A stretch of 64,000 nucleotides of DNA. It comes from Microcebus murinus. Its lineage: Eukaryota > Chordata > Mammalia > Primates > Cheirogaleidae. The notes beneath the pieces are model-generated. The model saw only the letters and a program-made list of their open reading frames with translations. It was not told where the DNA came from and ran no database searches. Of the stretch, positions 40,771 through 53,400 are shown piece after piece (positions within the stretch are counted from its first letter, which is position 1; each line of letters begins with the position of its first letter). Both the position numbers and the translations under genes were made by a program. The DNA lies in assembly GCF_040939455.1 (NCBI RefSeq), contig NC_134116.1, positions 47,693,400-47,757,399 on the forward strand. The letters are read 5' to 3'.

Positions 40771-42749
40771 TGCTAACCTAAATTTGTTCTGGTTTCTGTG
40801 CTGCATTTTCCTAATGCTAATTTGGGAAATATATGTGTAAACCCAACAGAGAAACTCTACATAGGTTATTAAGTAATGCTGCTCCAATAATATCCTCTTT
40901 TCATTAATGTATTATCAACAGCTGCTCTACAAAAAGAAAAAAAAAAGATTTTTCTTGAATCACCATTATTTCTCCCATTGTTGAATAAAATTTCTTTTAT
41001 AAATACTACATCCCTTGAAAAATTTTACTATATATTTCTCACTCATTTCATAATCACATTTTTGAAGGTACTTTTTATTTTGGCCAGGAATGAGTAATAT
41101 AGCTGCAATTACACTTACAATATAAACAACAAAAAACAAATAATGAAAAAGTATTTTCAAAAAACTACCATGGTCCCTGAGGAAAGGAAAATAAATGAGG
41201 TGAAAAATATCATTTCCTAGGGTTTCAGCATAGATCCAATTCTAAGACTATGATTCAGGATGGGTTCTCAAACAGAGCCCAGATATCTGGCTCAGTTGAA
41301 TAGAGATATATTGAAGTGTTGGATATCAAAGTGGCTAGAAAATTCCAGTGTAGATCATATGATAGAAATAATCTACATGTAGATAAAGCTCAGGAAACCA
41401 TAGTAAGGTTCTTCTTAAGACTTAAATATTAATAACAACAAACTACACATCTATAGGATAAAAACCTATGTGATTAGGAAAATTTAACTTCCAACAACTT
41501 CTTCAGATAGAAGTAGAATGATGCCAGATAGAAAACTGGAGCCACAGAAGAGAATCAAGAAAGACCCAAATAGGAAATATATGGATCATTCAAATGCTCA
41601 AAGGTGGTAAACACCGGCTATTATCTCCCTTTTCTCATCTTCTACTCACTTCTCAATGGGCAGCAATATGGTTACTATCCTTACATCTACATTCCTCTGA
41701 TGACACCTCCTTATAGCAAACTCCAAACTCATTGTAAGGGCTTAATTTCTTTTTTCTGCTATATTTGATGTTCACAGCTAATTCATTCTTTGGGAAACTT
41801 GTATTGAGAAAATTCTATGACTCAATCTTTCCTGATTCTCCTCTTCTCATATATTCAAGAGTTTTCTGTCTCATGTCTCCCTGCACATCCCATAATAAAT
41901 GGTGCTGAGCAGTTTTTTCAGTGGACCAACATTTTTCTTTTAGGCTGGCATTTTCTATTACTGAAATCATTCATTTACGTAGTTTTTGTTAATGATAACA
42001 TATTGATTCCTTCTAATTATCTACCTGAAATTTGGACATCTGTACTAACTAATGAACACATGTTTAGTTGCTAGACTTTATTCATTACCACTGAGGTTCA
42101 AAAAAAAATTTAACTAACACATAATCTTCAATCTGAAAATATGTACTTCCACTTTACATATGGCTTAATGGTGCCATCATTCATCTATTTGGCTAACTAA
42201 AAATTTAAAAATCCTCCATTCAGCTTCTTGTCATTGATTCCACCAATGATAATTTCAAAATTTATTGAAAACTTTCCATTAAGAATTTCATTTTGCATTA
42301 GAAATATAGAAATAAAGAGATAATATCTGTTCTGACAGAGTTGAGACATTTTGGAGACAAGTTGGGTTACAAAACAATGTGAAAAGAGGCAATGAGAATA
42401 AAGGTGAAGACATAGCCAAATCTCTTCTGGAGTGATCATGTCATGTGAGATCTCACAGATGAAGTAATATCATTCAGTGCCAATTATTGACTGTTGATTG
42501 GGCTTTAGAAGATGAAGAACAAAACAAAACAAGGATATCCCAGGTAGAGGATATAATATACAGAGATACAAAGGCTTGAAATAGAAAAAGAACATAGGTC
42601 TATTAATATGTGAGTTAGAGGCACTAATGTAGACTGCTTGGCAGATCTTAAAAGAGTATGTGCATATTATTAAGGATATGTGTGTATAAGCACTGTACTC
42701 TTTTTTTGCTAATATACTGTAAGATTTACATTCTAGCACTAAAACATTT
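40771..42749. other. Mostly unrecognised DNA with possible L2-like pieces
   Basis: 41760-41960 ('tttgggaaacttgtattgag...tcctgattctcctcttctca') and 42290-42430 have an L2-like flavour (sense and antisense respectively), but matches are too weak to bound. No exon seen; the 85- and 102-codon ORFs have no domains. Confidence 0.35.
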
Positions 42750-43722
42750 TGTTGGTTCTCTGTGATCTTGGACATCATCCTTAAACAGTCAATGACATTT
42801 TTAACTTTTTCTTATTGTCATTTAAGATTTTAATTCCTCTGAAAGTGGTTATATTGTGATGGTATGAGATAAAGATGCAGGTTTTAGTTTTTTTTCTCTC
42901 TCTCCTATAAGGCTAATCAATTTACCATCATCACTAGTAAAATGTCTGCCTTTCTGCAACAATATGCAGTGACAACACTGTCTTATATTAAGTTTTACAT
43001 ATCAAATTATGTTTTAGTCTCAGCTTGTCTGTTTTTAAGCACACACACACACACACACAATTTGATTTGGATTTTGAATGAATTACATTGCATCTATAAT
43101 GTAATGTGGAAAAAATGGATATATTTATGATATTGTTTTCTACAATTATGTTATTTGTTCTCAGGAAATTATTATACATATTTTGTTAGATTACTTATGG
43201 ATTATAATTTTGTAGTTATTATAAACAAGATTTTTAAAATTGAGTTATTGTGCTTGTATCAGTATAAAATGTAATTGCCTGTTTCCATTGATTTTTATCC
43301 AAGAAAATAAAATTGTTGATTTCTTATTAATACCAAGAATTTATCTGTACATTCTCTTGTGTTTTTCAAGTAAAAAAATCATGTCCTTGTTAAATATTAA
43401 TGGTTTATTTATTATTTATTTTTTAAAAATATATTACCTACTTTTACTTATAGTGCATGATTGAGAAGTTATAATAACAGGTATTATTTTCTTGTTCTTG
43501 ATCTTAAAATGAATTAACTTAACATTCCCCAGCATACAAATTTCTGAATCTATTCTTAAGGACATTTGTTCTTATTTCTACTGTATTAAAAGGTTTTATC
43601 ATGAATTGAGCACTGAATTTTACAGAACATTTTTTTTTATCTATTGATTTGACATTAACCATTTCTTTTTCTTTTAAATTCTTTATATACCAAGTTAACA
43701 TTACTTGGTTTTCTAACACTAA
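42750..43722 (-). mobile_element. Old LINE-1 ORF2 region, antisense, part 1
   Basis: Follows antisense L1 ORF2 in order: 'gacaacactgtcttatatta', 'gatttggattttgaatgaat' and 'attgcatctataatgtaatg' (compare 'gggattttgattgggattgcattgaatctata'). Later come 'cttgttcttgatcttaaaat', 'ggttttatcatgaattgagc', 'actgaattttacagaaca' and 'ctattgatttgacattaacc'. Strongly diverged. A (CA)10 tract lies at 43040-43059. ORFs within are not genes. Confidence 0.75.
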
Positions 43723-43738
43723 AAAATCTTGTTATTGT

Positions 43739-44035
43739 GGCTGGGTATGGTGGCTCATGCCTGTAACACTAGCACTCTGGGAGGCCCAGACGGGAGGATC
43801 TTTTGAGGTTAGGCATTCCAGACCAGGCTGAGCAAGAGCAAGACCCCGTCTCTACTAAAAATTAAAAAAAGAGAATTAGCCAGACATAGTGGCTCATGCC
43901 TGTAGTCCCAGCTACCTGTGAGGCTGAAGCAGGAGGATCATTTAAGCCCAGGAGTTTGAGATGACTGTGAGCTAGGCTGACATTATGGCACTCTAGCCCA
44001 GGTAATAGAGTGAGTCTCACAAAAAAATGAAAAAG
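43739..44035 (+). mobile_element. Older Alu SINE without the lemur linker insert, nested in L1
   Basis: Dimeric Alu (ggctgggtatggtggctcat ... agcactctgggaggc) with many differences from the others. The linker is plain ('ctactaaaaattaaaaaaag'), as in AluJ-like elements. A perfect 16-bp target-site duplication, aaaatcttgttattgt, is at 43723-43738 and 44036-44051. Confidence 0.95.
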
Positions 44036-44051
44036 AAAATCTTGTTATTGT

Positions 44052-44170
44052 TTTTGTTAATTCATTACTTGGTTTCAATTGATTTCTTTTTCTGATGAAG
44101 AGGATGTGTCATAATATTTCTTTCTCCTACTATATAGATTTTGTGTTATTTGAAATGAAATGAGGAGTGT
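44052..44170 (-). mobile_element. Old LINE-1 ORF2 region, antisense, part 2
   Basis: Continues the antisense L1 across the Alu: 'tttgttaattcattacttgg...ttctttttctgatgaagagg' fits antisense L1 next in order ('gctaatattttgttgagg...'). Confidence 0.5.
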
Positions 44171-46185
44171 TGGTGTGATAGCCATATATATATGCACTCT
44201 GATCCCCATCAGGCAGTGAGAAAAATTGCCTTATAATGCTTGTTACTATCCCTCTGAATCCACTCCTACATACACACACACAAAATCATGCCTACCTGAG
44301 ATGCTTCTAGTGAAAAAACGTGAGCACAGCAGGAATCCATGTGGGGGTTCAGTTCTGCTCAAACTGGAACTGCTTAAACAGGTGACTGACCTCATCAGCT
44401 TGGTTGAAGTTTTTTTAGAACTACACTGCCATCTGAGACACATTTTATCCAAACTTCCTTCCCTCTCCCTGTCTTTTTTACAGGTTTTGGACTTGCATCA
44501 TGATGTTAAGGCCATCCCTCCCTATTTCTTTTCTTTCTCTTTACTATTACCAGGCATTCCCTCTCATAACTCTCTTATACCTCTAGTCTTCCCTTGGCAT
44601 CTGTTTTTTGGAGACTGCAAACTAACACAGGTGGCACAATTTTATAATTAATAAAACAGATTAGAGATAAGCTCAAGTACTATTTAATGAGAGGTTTTCC
44701 TCATTTCACCTACATTTCTTTGGAACCCAGAAAATTGATGCGAAAATGTGGTTTTACCAGTACTTTTGCCTGATACTGGAGAGACTATAGTTCATTCACA
44801 GATTTATGAACTACAACAACAGCAGCAACAAAAACGGTGATAAGCTAATGATGAATAAATGGAATACTCTTTGTCTTTTCATCTTTGTGTAAGTGTATGT
44901 CTATATATAATATGCATATGTTTAACAGAAAAGCTAACAAGTACTCTATATGTTAGGCTTACCAGGCTTTGTAGTGTATGCCTTACTTGATATGTTTAAA
45001 TACTTATAAAAAGGTTACCCTCTTTTAGATAAAGAATCTATGGCAGAGAGTTAATAATTTGCATCTAGTCATGGTTCTATTCCAAGTAAAAATATAGATT
45101 TCAATGGGCCTGTGGAATTCTAGCTCATTCTACTTAAAGCAATGTAGTATCTTTTCTGACAGAAATATAAATAGGAAAAAAAATTTAACATGAAGAGTAT
45201 TCCATGTTATTTCATCTTTACCCTTTACCAATTTTCATTCCAAGAAAAATATTAAAAGGCAAGATCAAAGCTTTATACCATGAGATATATCAAGCTTACA
45301 AATATTAATTATATCTAAATCAGATTTGAATGCATATATAAGTGTTTACAATAAATATGAAAAGGATTTCATAATATTGTTAAAGTGGAAACTCTTCTTA
45401 ATTTTATTAAATAGTTATCATTTTATCTGAAAATTAATTCAATAAACCTCAGGCCATAGTAATATAGGGCAAAGATCTTCATATACATATCATCATCTCA
45501 GCTCAGACTGTATTTTTGAAGCTCTTAAAAATGGTGCTAATTTTAATTCAGGACATTAAGCACACAAAAGGAGAGTTTTCCTGTTAGATTTAATATTCTG
45601 AACCAATATTAGGACTATAGTTGAAGATTGTCAACTTAACTCCATCACCATATTCTCAATTTTCATTGACTTAATAACTTCTAAGTAATGAAGTAATAAC
45701 TAAGTAAGATAAACTCTGTCAATGCGGAAATAAATGTTATAAAACAGTGTATTGGAAATACTCTCATAAGCAATTCAGAATGTTTGTTTTTTTCCATGAT
45801 GTTTTATTTTTCAGAATTAATTTCCCCCTTAATCCTTGCTATCTGTATCAAGGTATACACATATATATTTTTTTTTTTATCTCTTCAGACCCTAATAAAA
45901 ATCTCAGGTGCATACACACATTGAAAACAGAGTTTTCTTTAACTGAACCTTCAGTTTTCAGAAATTAATTACTTTATTTCGTTATTGGTAACATCGTGCT
46001 AACCACCTTTGGTTTGGCAATAAAAAGATAGTTTGTTGCAAACTATCTAGAACAAATGTCTATGGGACATAAAATTTCAAAGACTTTTTAAAGATGTGCC
46101 TGGATGCCAAAGGGGACATTACCACATCATGTCTACAAAAATTTCTGGACTTCTGCTTACATGTGTAAAGTTGTTAGGTTCTGTG
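44171..46185. other. AT-rich DNA; ancient repeat-like block and possible MIR
   Basis: 44330-44640 looks like an old interspersed repeat ('ttggacttgcatcatgatgt', 'cccttggcatctgttttttg'). It explains the 141-codon plus ORF 44226-44651, which has no protein domain I recognise. 45005-45075 ('agataaagaatctatggcag...tttgcatctagtcatggttc') may be antisense MIR. The rest is unrecognised. Confidence 0.4.
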
Positions 46186-46345
46186 CAGGGCTTCTCAAAA
46201 TTTAATATGCACACAAATCACTTGGGAATCTTATTAAAAGGCAAATTCTAATTCAGTAATTGGAATGACACTTTAGAAAATGTATTTCTAACAAGCTTTT
46301 GTGATGCTGCTTATTGGTCTGTTGGCTACACTTCGAATAGCAATA
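46186..46345 (+). mobile_element. hAT-Charlie non-autonomous element (MER5/MER20 type)
   Basis: Colinear with this family: 'cagggcttctcaaaatttaa', 'gcacacaaatcacttgggaa', 'ggcaaattctaattcagtaa', 'tttctaacaagcttttgtga' and the end 'ctacacttcgaatagcaa'. The CAGGG start fits a hAT terminus. Confidence 0.85.
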
Positions 46346-47377
46346 TTGTTGAGTACTGCAACAACCCATATGTAAATGCAATGCCTTCTTTTATTTGTAC
46401 AATCAAAATATGTCTGTATACAATATCTATACAGTCTATTGTATTGCTGTGTTGTCTGAATGTATTGAATTCAGAGTCTGAATGTATTGCTCTGTTTAAG
46501 CTTCTTAAAGAAAATTGAAAAGTGTTTTAAATTAAAATACTATACAATATTTCAAATGAAATAGTAGAGCTATTCATCCTTAAAATATCCTTTGTTTATC
46601 CCACTAATCAGTAAATGCACTGACTTCTAACCCTATGCAATGTTAGCCTCTTTCCATTTAATTGGTTTTTGTAACCTTCCTACTTTTCTTCTCCTTCATT
46701 CTTATTTCAGTATTAGCCAACATTATCCTTGTAAGGTCTTAATTATTTTAAGAATATCCACCAGACATTTTTTTAAAGAAAGATACATAACCCTATAAGG
46801 GAAATTCTGGAAGCACCAGTTATGAAGAAAATAGTATTTACCTCATTGTATAATATAGGTAACATAAAACCACAGGCTACAAAGGTCCTTTTATTAATAT
46901 GGCCTGAAGACACATTAAAGTCAGCGAAAGTTTAAAAAAATAAAAACTTTATTAAACTAAATCTAGTTATTGAAATCGTTTGAAAGAAATACAGATTTTC
47001 TCCCCAAAATATGTATTTTCAAAGTGGCATAATAACATCAAAATAAAATGTGTTTTAGTTTTCATTGAAATGTTAATATTACTATGTATCTCTAGAAAAT
47101 AAAAAGCTATGTGTTATGATGAATAGTAACAAGATGTGATTTCAAAAGGTTACTCTATGACATTCATACAGGTTAAGAGTTTAAAGGGTATTAGAATGAG
47201 CACTCTATGCATATACAGAAAATTTTTTCACAGTCCTCATATTGCTAATGTAATAAAAATAATCTATTGATTTTCAATGAAAAGCTACCTGATATCTAAA
47301 GAACTGCAAATTTTCCTTCATGCTACTATCCTCAGTGGTCTTTGATTCTTAGTCTTTTCCTTTATTGAAAAATAGCA

Positions 47378-47428
<51 letters not shown>

Positions 47429-49249
47429 TTTTGCTAAGAATAGGTAGATCTTTCATCATGTCCTTCAGCTTTATGACAGTTATATCAACTTCTGTAACAC
47501 CCACAGTTTTATCACTCATTCCTTTATCCACTGGAAATACATAGACAAAATTCACAAGCAGAGTGACATTTATCTTTTAAGTTCTTTACTTGTTGAAAAC
47601 ATATTCTCTTATGCTAAAAATATATTTCTACAGAAAGAAAAATACATTGAAATGGGAAGTCAATTCTCAGAAGGAGGGATTCTTCAAACAGAAATGACCT
47701 GATTTTTTGACTAGAAATATATTTCCTGCTATAAGAAAAAGACAGCAAAGAGTGATACATTAGTAATATTAGAAAAGGGAAACTTGCTGTAACAACCCAC
47801 AGAATTTGGACTTTAATGTCCCAAGCCATACATCAAATAGTTTTGCATTTGCTCTTACAATGTTTCTAGATTAAATAAATTTAAAGGTATAAGGTGATAA
47901 AATATATTCAAACTACTGGCAAAGGAAGTGTTGTCATATATCTTATTTTTTCAAGTATTGTTTTGTAGTCTAGTAGTTTCAGCTTTGTAAAAACTATAAA
48001 CACAAATAAGAAAAAAAATAACAAAGGGAATATATCAGATACACTCAGTGATAACATCTTGAAGGATGAAGAACATGCATAAATGCAACGCATATTAAAA
48101 TTACAATAGAAAACTCCTATTGTAAAGTATTTTATGCATATAAAAGTAGTAAACTTATAAAACAAGGAAATAAATTAAAATAAAACTAATAACATGCTAC
48201 ATGAAGGAAATGAGAGTGGTTGACACATTTCAATTTGACAAAGTGATTATGTAATGGGAACTCTAGAAGATCATACAAAGTGTTCCTTAACAGAGATATT
48301 TGTATGGCAATGGTTACTATATGTAAAGAGGATGTAAGGCATGGCTGATGCAAGAATGTGTGCGTGTGTGTGTGTGTTAATGTGTTAAGGTTTTTGGAGA
48401 AGTAGATTCATACTGGAAAAATACAAGTATTCAAAATAAGATATTGGACCTATGTATTATTTTATTATTATTTATTAGAAATACTATTTTAAATGCATTC
48501 ATAATTTAATTCTAAAATAAATGTTATTTATGCAATAAACTTTTATGTAAACATTTATAATTTTTTAATTTTTATAATAACAGCAGAGACACTTTATATT
48601 CTAAATTATTAATTAACATGAGATCAAGTATATTTTTCTAATTTGTTATGATTTTTAAAATTTTCCACAGTACTTACTTTCTTTCTCATCACTATATTTT
48701 CCTTGCTCATACTATCATTTGTGTGTCCTATGAAAATAATTAATAAAATCTAGTAATATATCTCAATAGTAACACAAAATACAAATTTCCTTATAGCTTT
48801 CTTTTTCACTTATGAATATAGCATAGAAATCTAACCACATGAGGTAAAGAATAAATAATTCAATCCTTCACACAGTAACTTAGTATTTGATGGTAACAAC
48901 GTCATTGTTTCATCCTGTCCACAATTGATTGGCATTTATATAAATTCAAGGTTAATATTTCCCCTACTTCAATGCTATAATAGATTTTCTTATAGTGTTT
49001 CCTGGATTTATGCCTGTGTTTGTGAAGTGTGTGTGTGTGTGTGTGTGTATATTTGATTCTTACACATGGCAGAGGTAGATCAAAGTGTATGCATTGTTGC
49101 TTTCAGAAATTTTAAGAAACAGATTAAAGCATATTTGTTGAATTTCATGACTTTTGGTAGTTGAATTTCATGACTTACGAGAGTAAACTTTTGAATGCAT
49201 TTAGGCTAGCACTGAGAATTTTTAACCTTTGAATTATATTAATTTGAAA
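46346..49249. other. Unrecognised AT-rich DNA with microsatellites
   Basis: (TC)n at 47381-47427, (TG)n at 48357-48377 and 49027-49048. A short inverted repeat, agatagtttg/ttg/caaactatct, lies within the first part of the preceding neighbour region (46027-46049). No gene seen; the 68-codon ORF at 47349-47555 is the Arg-Glu shadow of the TC tract. Confidence 0.5.
47381..47427. repeat. (TC)n microsatellite
   Basis: About 23 uninterrupted TC units. Confidence 0.98.
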
Positions 49250-49850
49250 GATAAGTAGTTATATATCTCAGTTACTTTAATTTGCCTTTCCCTGAATACT
49301 AACAAAATTTAGTGAGTTTTTATGTATTCTGGACATTTGAATTTCTATTTCTGTCTGGTAATTAATAACAATGCACATTTAAATTAGTTTATTATTTGTA
49401 ATAAAATTTAGGAGATTTTTGTATATTTTAAAAGTTAATCATTACACTGTAATTTTAATTGCATGTTACACTAAGTATACTATTTTGTCTTGTTTTTAGT
49501 GTATTTTTTAAAAAGTCTTTACTTTCGGTTATTGTCAAATATTGTCATTCCTTTACTTTTGCCCTTTTATCTTCTTTAATATGCTGTTATACTAAGAAAG
49601 TGATAAATATTTCTTAAGTTAACTTCTGAATTTTTTACTATTTTAATAAATATTGCAATATTTATTTCATCTCAACTTTATAGTTTATCGTTATAGTTGA
49701 TATTTGTTTTCTCTTAGATAACCAATTATGCCAGCATCATTTATTAAATATAGGTTGTATTATGCAATAAAGTTCAATATTGCATAATAAATATTATTTC
49801 TTTACAAGTAACTTTTTTTTCTGTGTTGTAATATCAATATCATACTACTT
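49250..49850 (-). mobile_element. Old LINE-1, antisense, part 1
   Basis: Antisense L1 order is recognisable though diverged: 'taatttgcctttccctgaat' (compare tttgcatttctctgatga), a long T-rich stretch, then 'caattatgccagcatcattt' with 'attaaata' (compare cccagcaccatttattgaa). Confidence 0.6.
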
Positions 49851-49866
49851 TGTTTACAACAGTTTT

Positions 49867-50206
49867 GTTTTTTTGTTTTTTTTTTTTGAGACACAGTCTC
49901 ACCTTGTTGCCCAGGCTAGAATGAGTGCCGTGGCATCAGCCTAGCTCACAGCAACCTCAAACTCCTGGGCTCAAGTGATCCTCCTGCCTCAGCCTCCCAG
50001 AGTAGCTGGGACTACAGGCATGTGCCACCATGCCCAGCTAGTTTTTTCTATATATATTAGTTGGCCAATTATTTTCTTTTTATTTTTAGTAGAGACAGGG
50101 TCTTGCTCTTGCTCAGGCTGGTTTTGAACTCCTGACGTCGAGCAATCTGCCCACCTAGGCCTCCCCAGAGAGCTAGGATTACAGGCCTGAGCCACCACGC
50201 CCAGCC
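49867..50206 (-). mobile_element. Alu SINE, lemur-type, antisense, nested in old L1
   Basis: T-tract then 'gagacacagtctcaccttgt', ending 'gagccaccacgcccagcc'. The lemur linker is read as its complement ('tatatattagttggccaatt'). A diverged 16-bp direct repeat, tgtttayaacagtttt, flanks it (49851-49866 and 50209-50224, one mismatch). Confidence 0.95.
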
Positions 50207-50224
50207 ACTGTTTATAACAGTTTT

Positions 50225-50480
50225 TTTAAAAACGTTTTAATACATGTTAAGGCAAAGCCTCCCTCACCAAATTTCTTTTAATATGTTCATCATTCTAGGG
50301 ATCTCATTTATTTAATGAATCATCCACATCATCCTCAAAAAAGAAAAAAATGGAAAATATCATGGGACTTGCACTAAATTTAATATGCATCTAGTTTACT
50401 ATGGCATGAGTATTGCCACTGCAATGTTCTATTCCTGAATAAACATTATTTTCTTTTAGAGAACCACTCTCTGATTGTAA
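50225..50480 (-). mobile_element. Old LINE-1, antisense, part 2
   Basis: Continues antisense L1 ORF2 after the Alu: 'aggcaaagcctccctcacca' (compare tagtcctcc), 'tcatgggacttgcactaaat' (compare gattgggattgcactgaat), then 'atgagtattgccactgcaat'. Ends near 50480. Confidence 0.6.
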
Positions 50481-53400
50481 TTTATTAAAATTGTTTTATA
50501 ATACTGAAATGTAGGAGATTTCTCCTGATATCTTCTTTGACTCAGATCTTACTGTCTTCATGCTTTTGTTTAAATCACCTCTACTAGAGTAAGTTACTCA
50601 TAGAAAGCAGTTTCTGTAATGTGCAGTAATAACCTTTACTAGATGACTATAAAATTACATATACTGGGTTTTTAATTGTGGGAAAGTGCCACAATAATTT
50701 TTAATTTTTTCATATTTCCATTTTAGTTTACTTGAATTCAATATATTTTAAGTCTAAGTGTACTACAAATGAGTAATTTTTTAAGTTTTTTACACTGATA
50801 ATAAAATTTAATTGCCCTATTTATGCATAATGATTTCAAACCAAGAAAAATGAAGTATACAGAAATTTGTTTTAGCTTTTTAATGATTATGTAAATACTC
50901 GCAATATGAATTGCAGGCAAATATTTGCTTACCATTATTGAATGGTATCTATGCAACAATTTTATCAACCTGTATGAATTAAATGTAGATCCATGATACA
51001 AATAAATAAGTGATTTATACAGGCTGACAAATTCAATGACACTGAGAGACTATTTATGCAGAAGTTAGGGTGTTGGGGAAGGCAGAATAAGGTAGAAAAA
51101 ATACTCTTAAGAGAAATGCAGCTGTGATAAAGTCCTGTAGTCCACAGATGCGGCAGCTGTGGAAAAGTCCACTCCTTAAATATTGGGCAACACATGGTGG
51201 AAAGAACATCATGGTGTGAGTGCAAACTTTAGAAAAGGCAGAACATGATGGGACAGGCATTGAACAGAAAGCAATAGATCATAGAGAGGGGACATGGAGA
51301 GGAAGATTAAGATAAGATTTTTGTAGTTTTGTAAGAACATTCTGTCATGGATATACAAGACCACCCCACATATATTCTTGGGAAATTACTAGAAAAACTC
51401 ACTAAACTTAGCATATAATTGTCCTCATGGATACAATTTATTACAGCAATGTAGTGAGGATACTCAGATATATCAAAAGGGGAAAATACGAGTGAATTTT
51501 GGCAGAATTTATATGCAGGCTTCCTATGTTTTCTTCCTACCATGAGGAGTCACAATCTTTCCCCAACAACAAACATGCAGCAATAGGTGTGCTATGTATC
51601 TTCTGTAGGAAGTCCATTAGAGACTCAGTGACCAAGGTTTTTTTTTTTTTTTAATTTGAGCTGATCACATAGGTACCCTCTACTTAGCACCAAATAAAAC
51701 TTCAGAGTCCTAAAACGAGGGAAGTAATACAGCATAAATCCTATTGTTTGCACAATCTAGAGACAATTAATCTTCCTTATCAGTCCACTTTTGATTGTGA
51801 ACACTACAGAAGCTAGATTCCAGGATATCAGCTAACACACACTTGCAAGCAGGTTTTTCTAAATGTAGCTGTCTCGGGCCTCCTATATTGAACATTTTCT
51901 GTATACCTTCCATAACCATTCACATTTCCTATAAAGTTACTAAATTTGTAAAATTGTGTATATTTCCACTTCTTGTATAAATGATTTAACACATTGATTG
52001 CCACACTAGAAAAAAATATGTTTTTTCCCTGGGGCCACAGTGTTTTATTAAAAAATAGAATAAGAACTTTGAAAACAATCTGATCCTTTCTAATTTAATT
52101 AAAAATATGTTCGTTTTTATTGTTCTCTGTGCATCAGTTATATACAATTTGAAAAATAGTTCATAAGGGAAAGGCAAAGAGATGTGTGAGTTATATATGC
52201 TTCAGGAGGCCCCAGGCTCAAAACTAGCGTGAATGAAATACAATTCACATGGCAGTTATTGTGTTAATGATTAACATTAGGTGAAATACATGTGTGCTTG
52301 TTTTTCTTGTGGAAACACCCCAATGAGTAGAATTCAAGGTGTGCAGCTTTATTCCAATATTTTTATGGATCACATCTGCGATGGAAAATATTATCAGGGA
52401 AGCAACATAATGTGTATAGTCCAAAAGACACAGTACACTCCAAGTTACATTCTGTACTCATAAGAGAAAAGAAGAGGCCCAGCAGACCCTTGAGTTACAT
52501 TTTTATGGCCCATTTTGAATAAGTAACAGTACTCAGTGGAATATTGAATTTAAATATTACCCTAGGATTAATTCACACGGAAGACAACTGCAGCCAAACA
52601 TCGCACACATTCAGTGGATTTGCACAGACCAGCCATGCAGCATCAACGTGAACACTGTGTATGTTACTTGAGTCTCAAGGGGAAACCCTGGGATTTACTT
52701 TACAAACTTTATAATAAAGGATATTCTAGATGCATTACCAAGACATACAGCATTATGAAAATTTATGAAGGAAGTGTAAGGATAAAGTAAGGAAGTAAAC
52801 AAATGGAGGCCAAAGTTTAGCCTGGCTTTATTTCAGTATTCTCATCAAGGACCCCTACTCAGCAATGTCTGTTCTAGCAGCCACTGTGTGACTGATTATT
52901 AAGTAAAGACTGATATTTCAAAATGCTCTCAGGTGCTACAGACACTTACAGAATGTAAATTTCCAAGAAATGAAGATTAGGTGTTGAAATGTGTTTTGGG
53001 AATGACTTTGACATATTAGGGAAATGCAGAGAATCTATGAATATTAAGTCAATTTTTCAGAAACCCAAATGAAGAATTATGCACCCTTTTATACTTATTT
53101 ATTGATTTATTTTTAATCAGAACACCTTGCTTTGTTCAAATAGTTATTGGGTAATTTGAAGAACTAAATGTCAACTTTGAGTTTCTGATTATCCTCTAAG
53201 TTAAGAAGAAAATTTCTTATACATATGTTTCAGTTAGATTTTAAAACTAAGATGAAGCTATAAAAACAATTTTGACAAAATGGTTTGTTGGATCAACTGC
53301 CAATTAAATAATTTGGTAAATTGCCAATTTGGTAATTTGGTAATCTGCCAAAAAAATAATTCTATAGTGAAGAATCTCAAACTTCAGTAACCTGTTTGAA

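Noticed and set aside
44226..44651. 141-codon plus ORF
   Set aside because: Overlaps an old repeat-like block, is low in complexity (Leu/Ser/Phe rich) and shows no domain, splice context or partner exon.
47349..47555. 68-codon minus ORF with a long Glu-Arg repeat
   Set aside because: It is the translation of the (TC)n microsatellite at 47381-47427.
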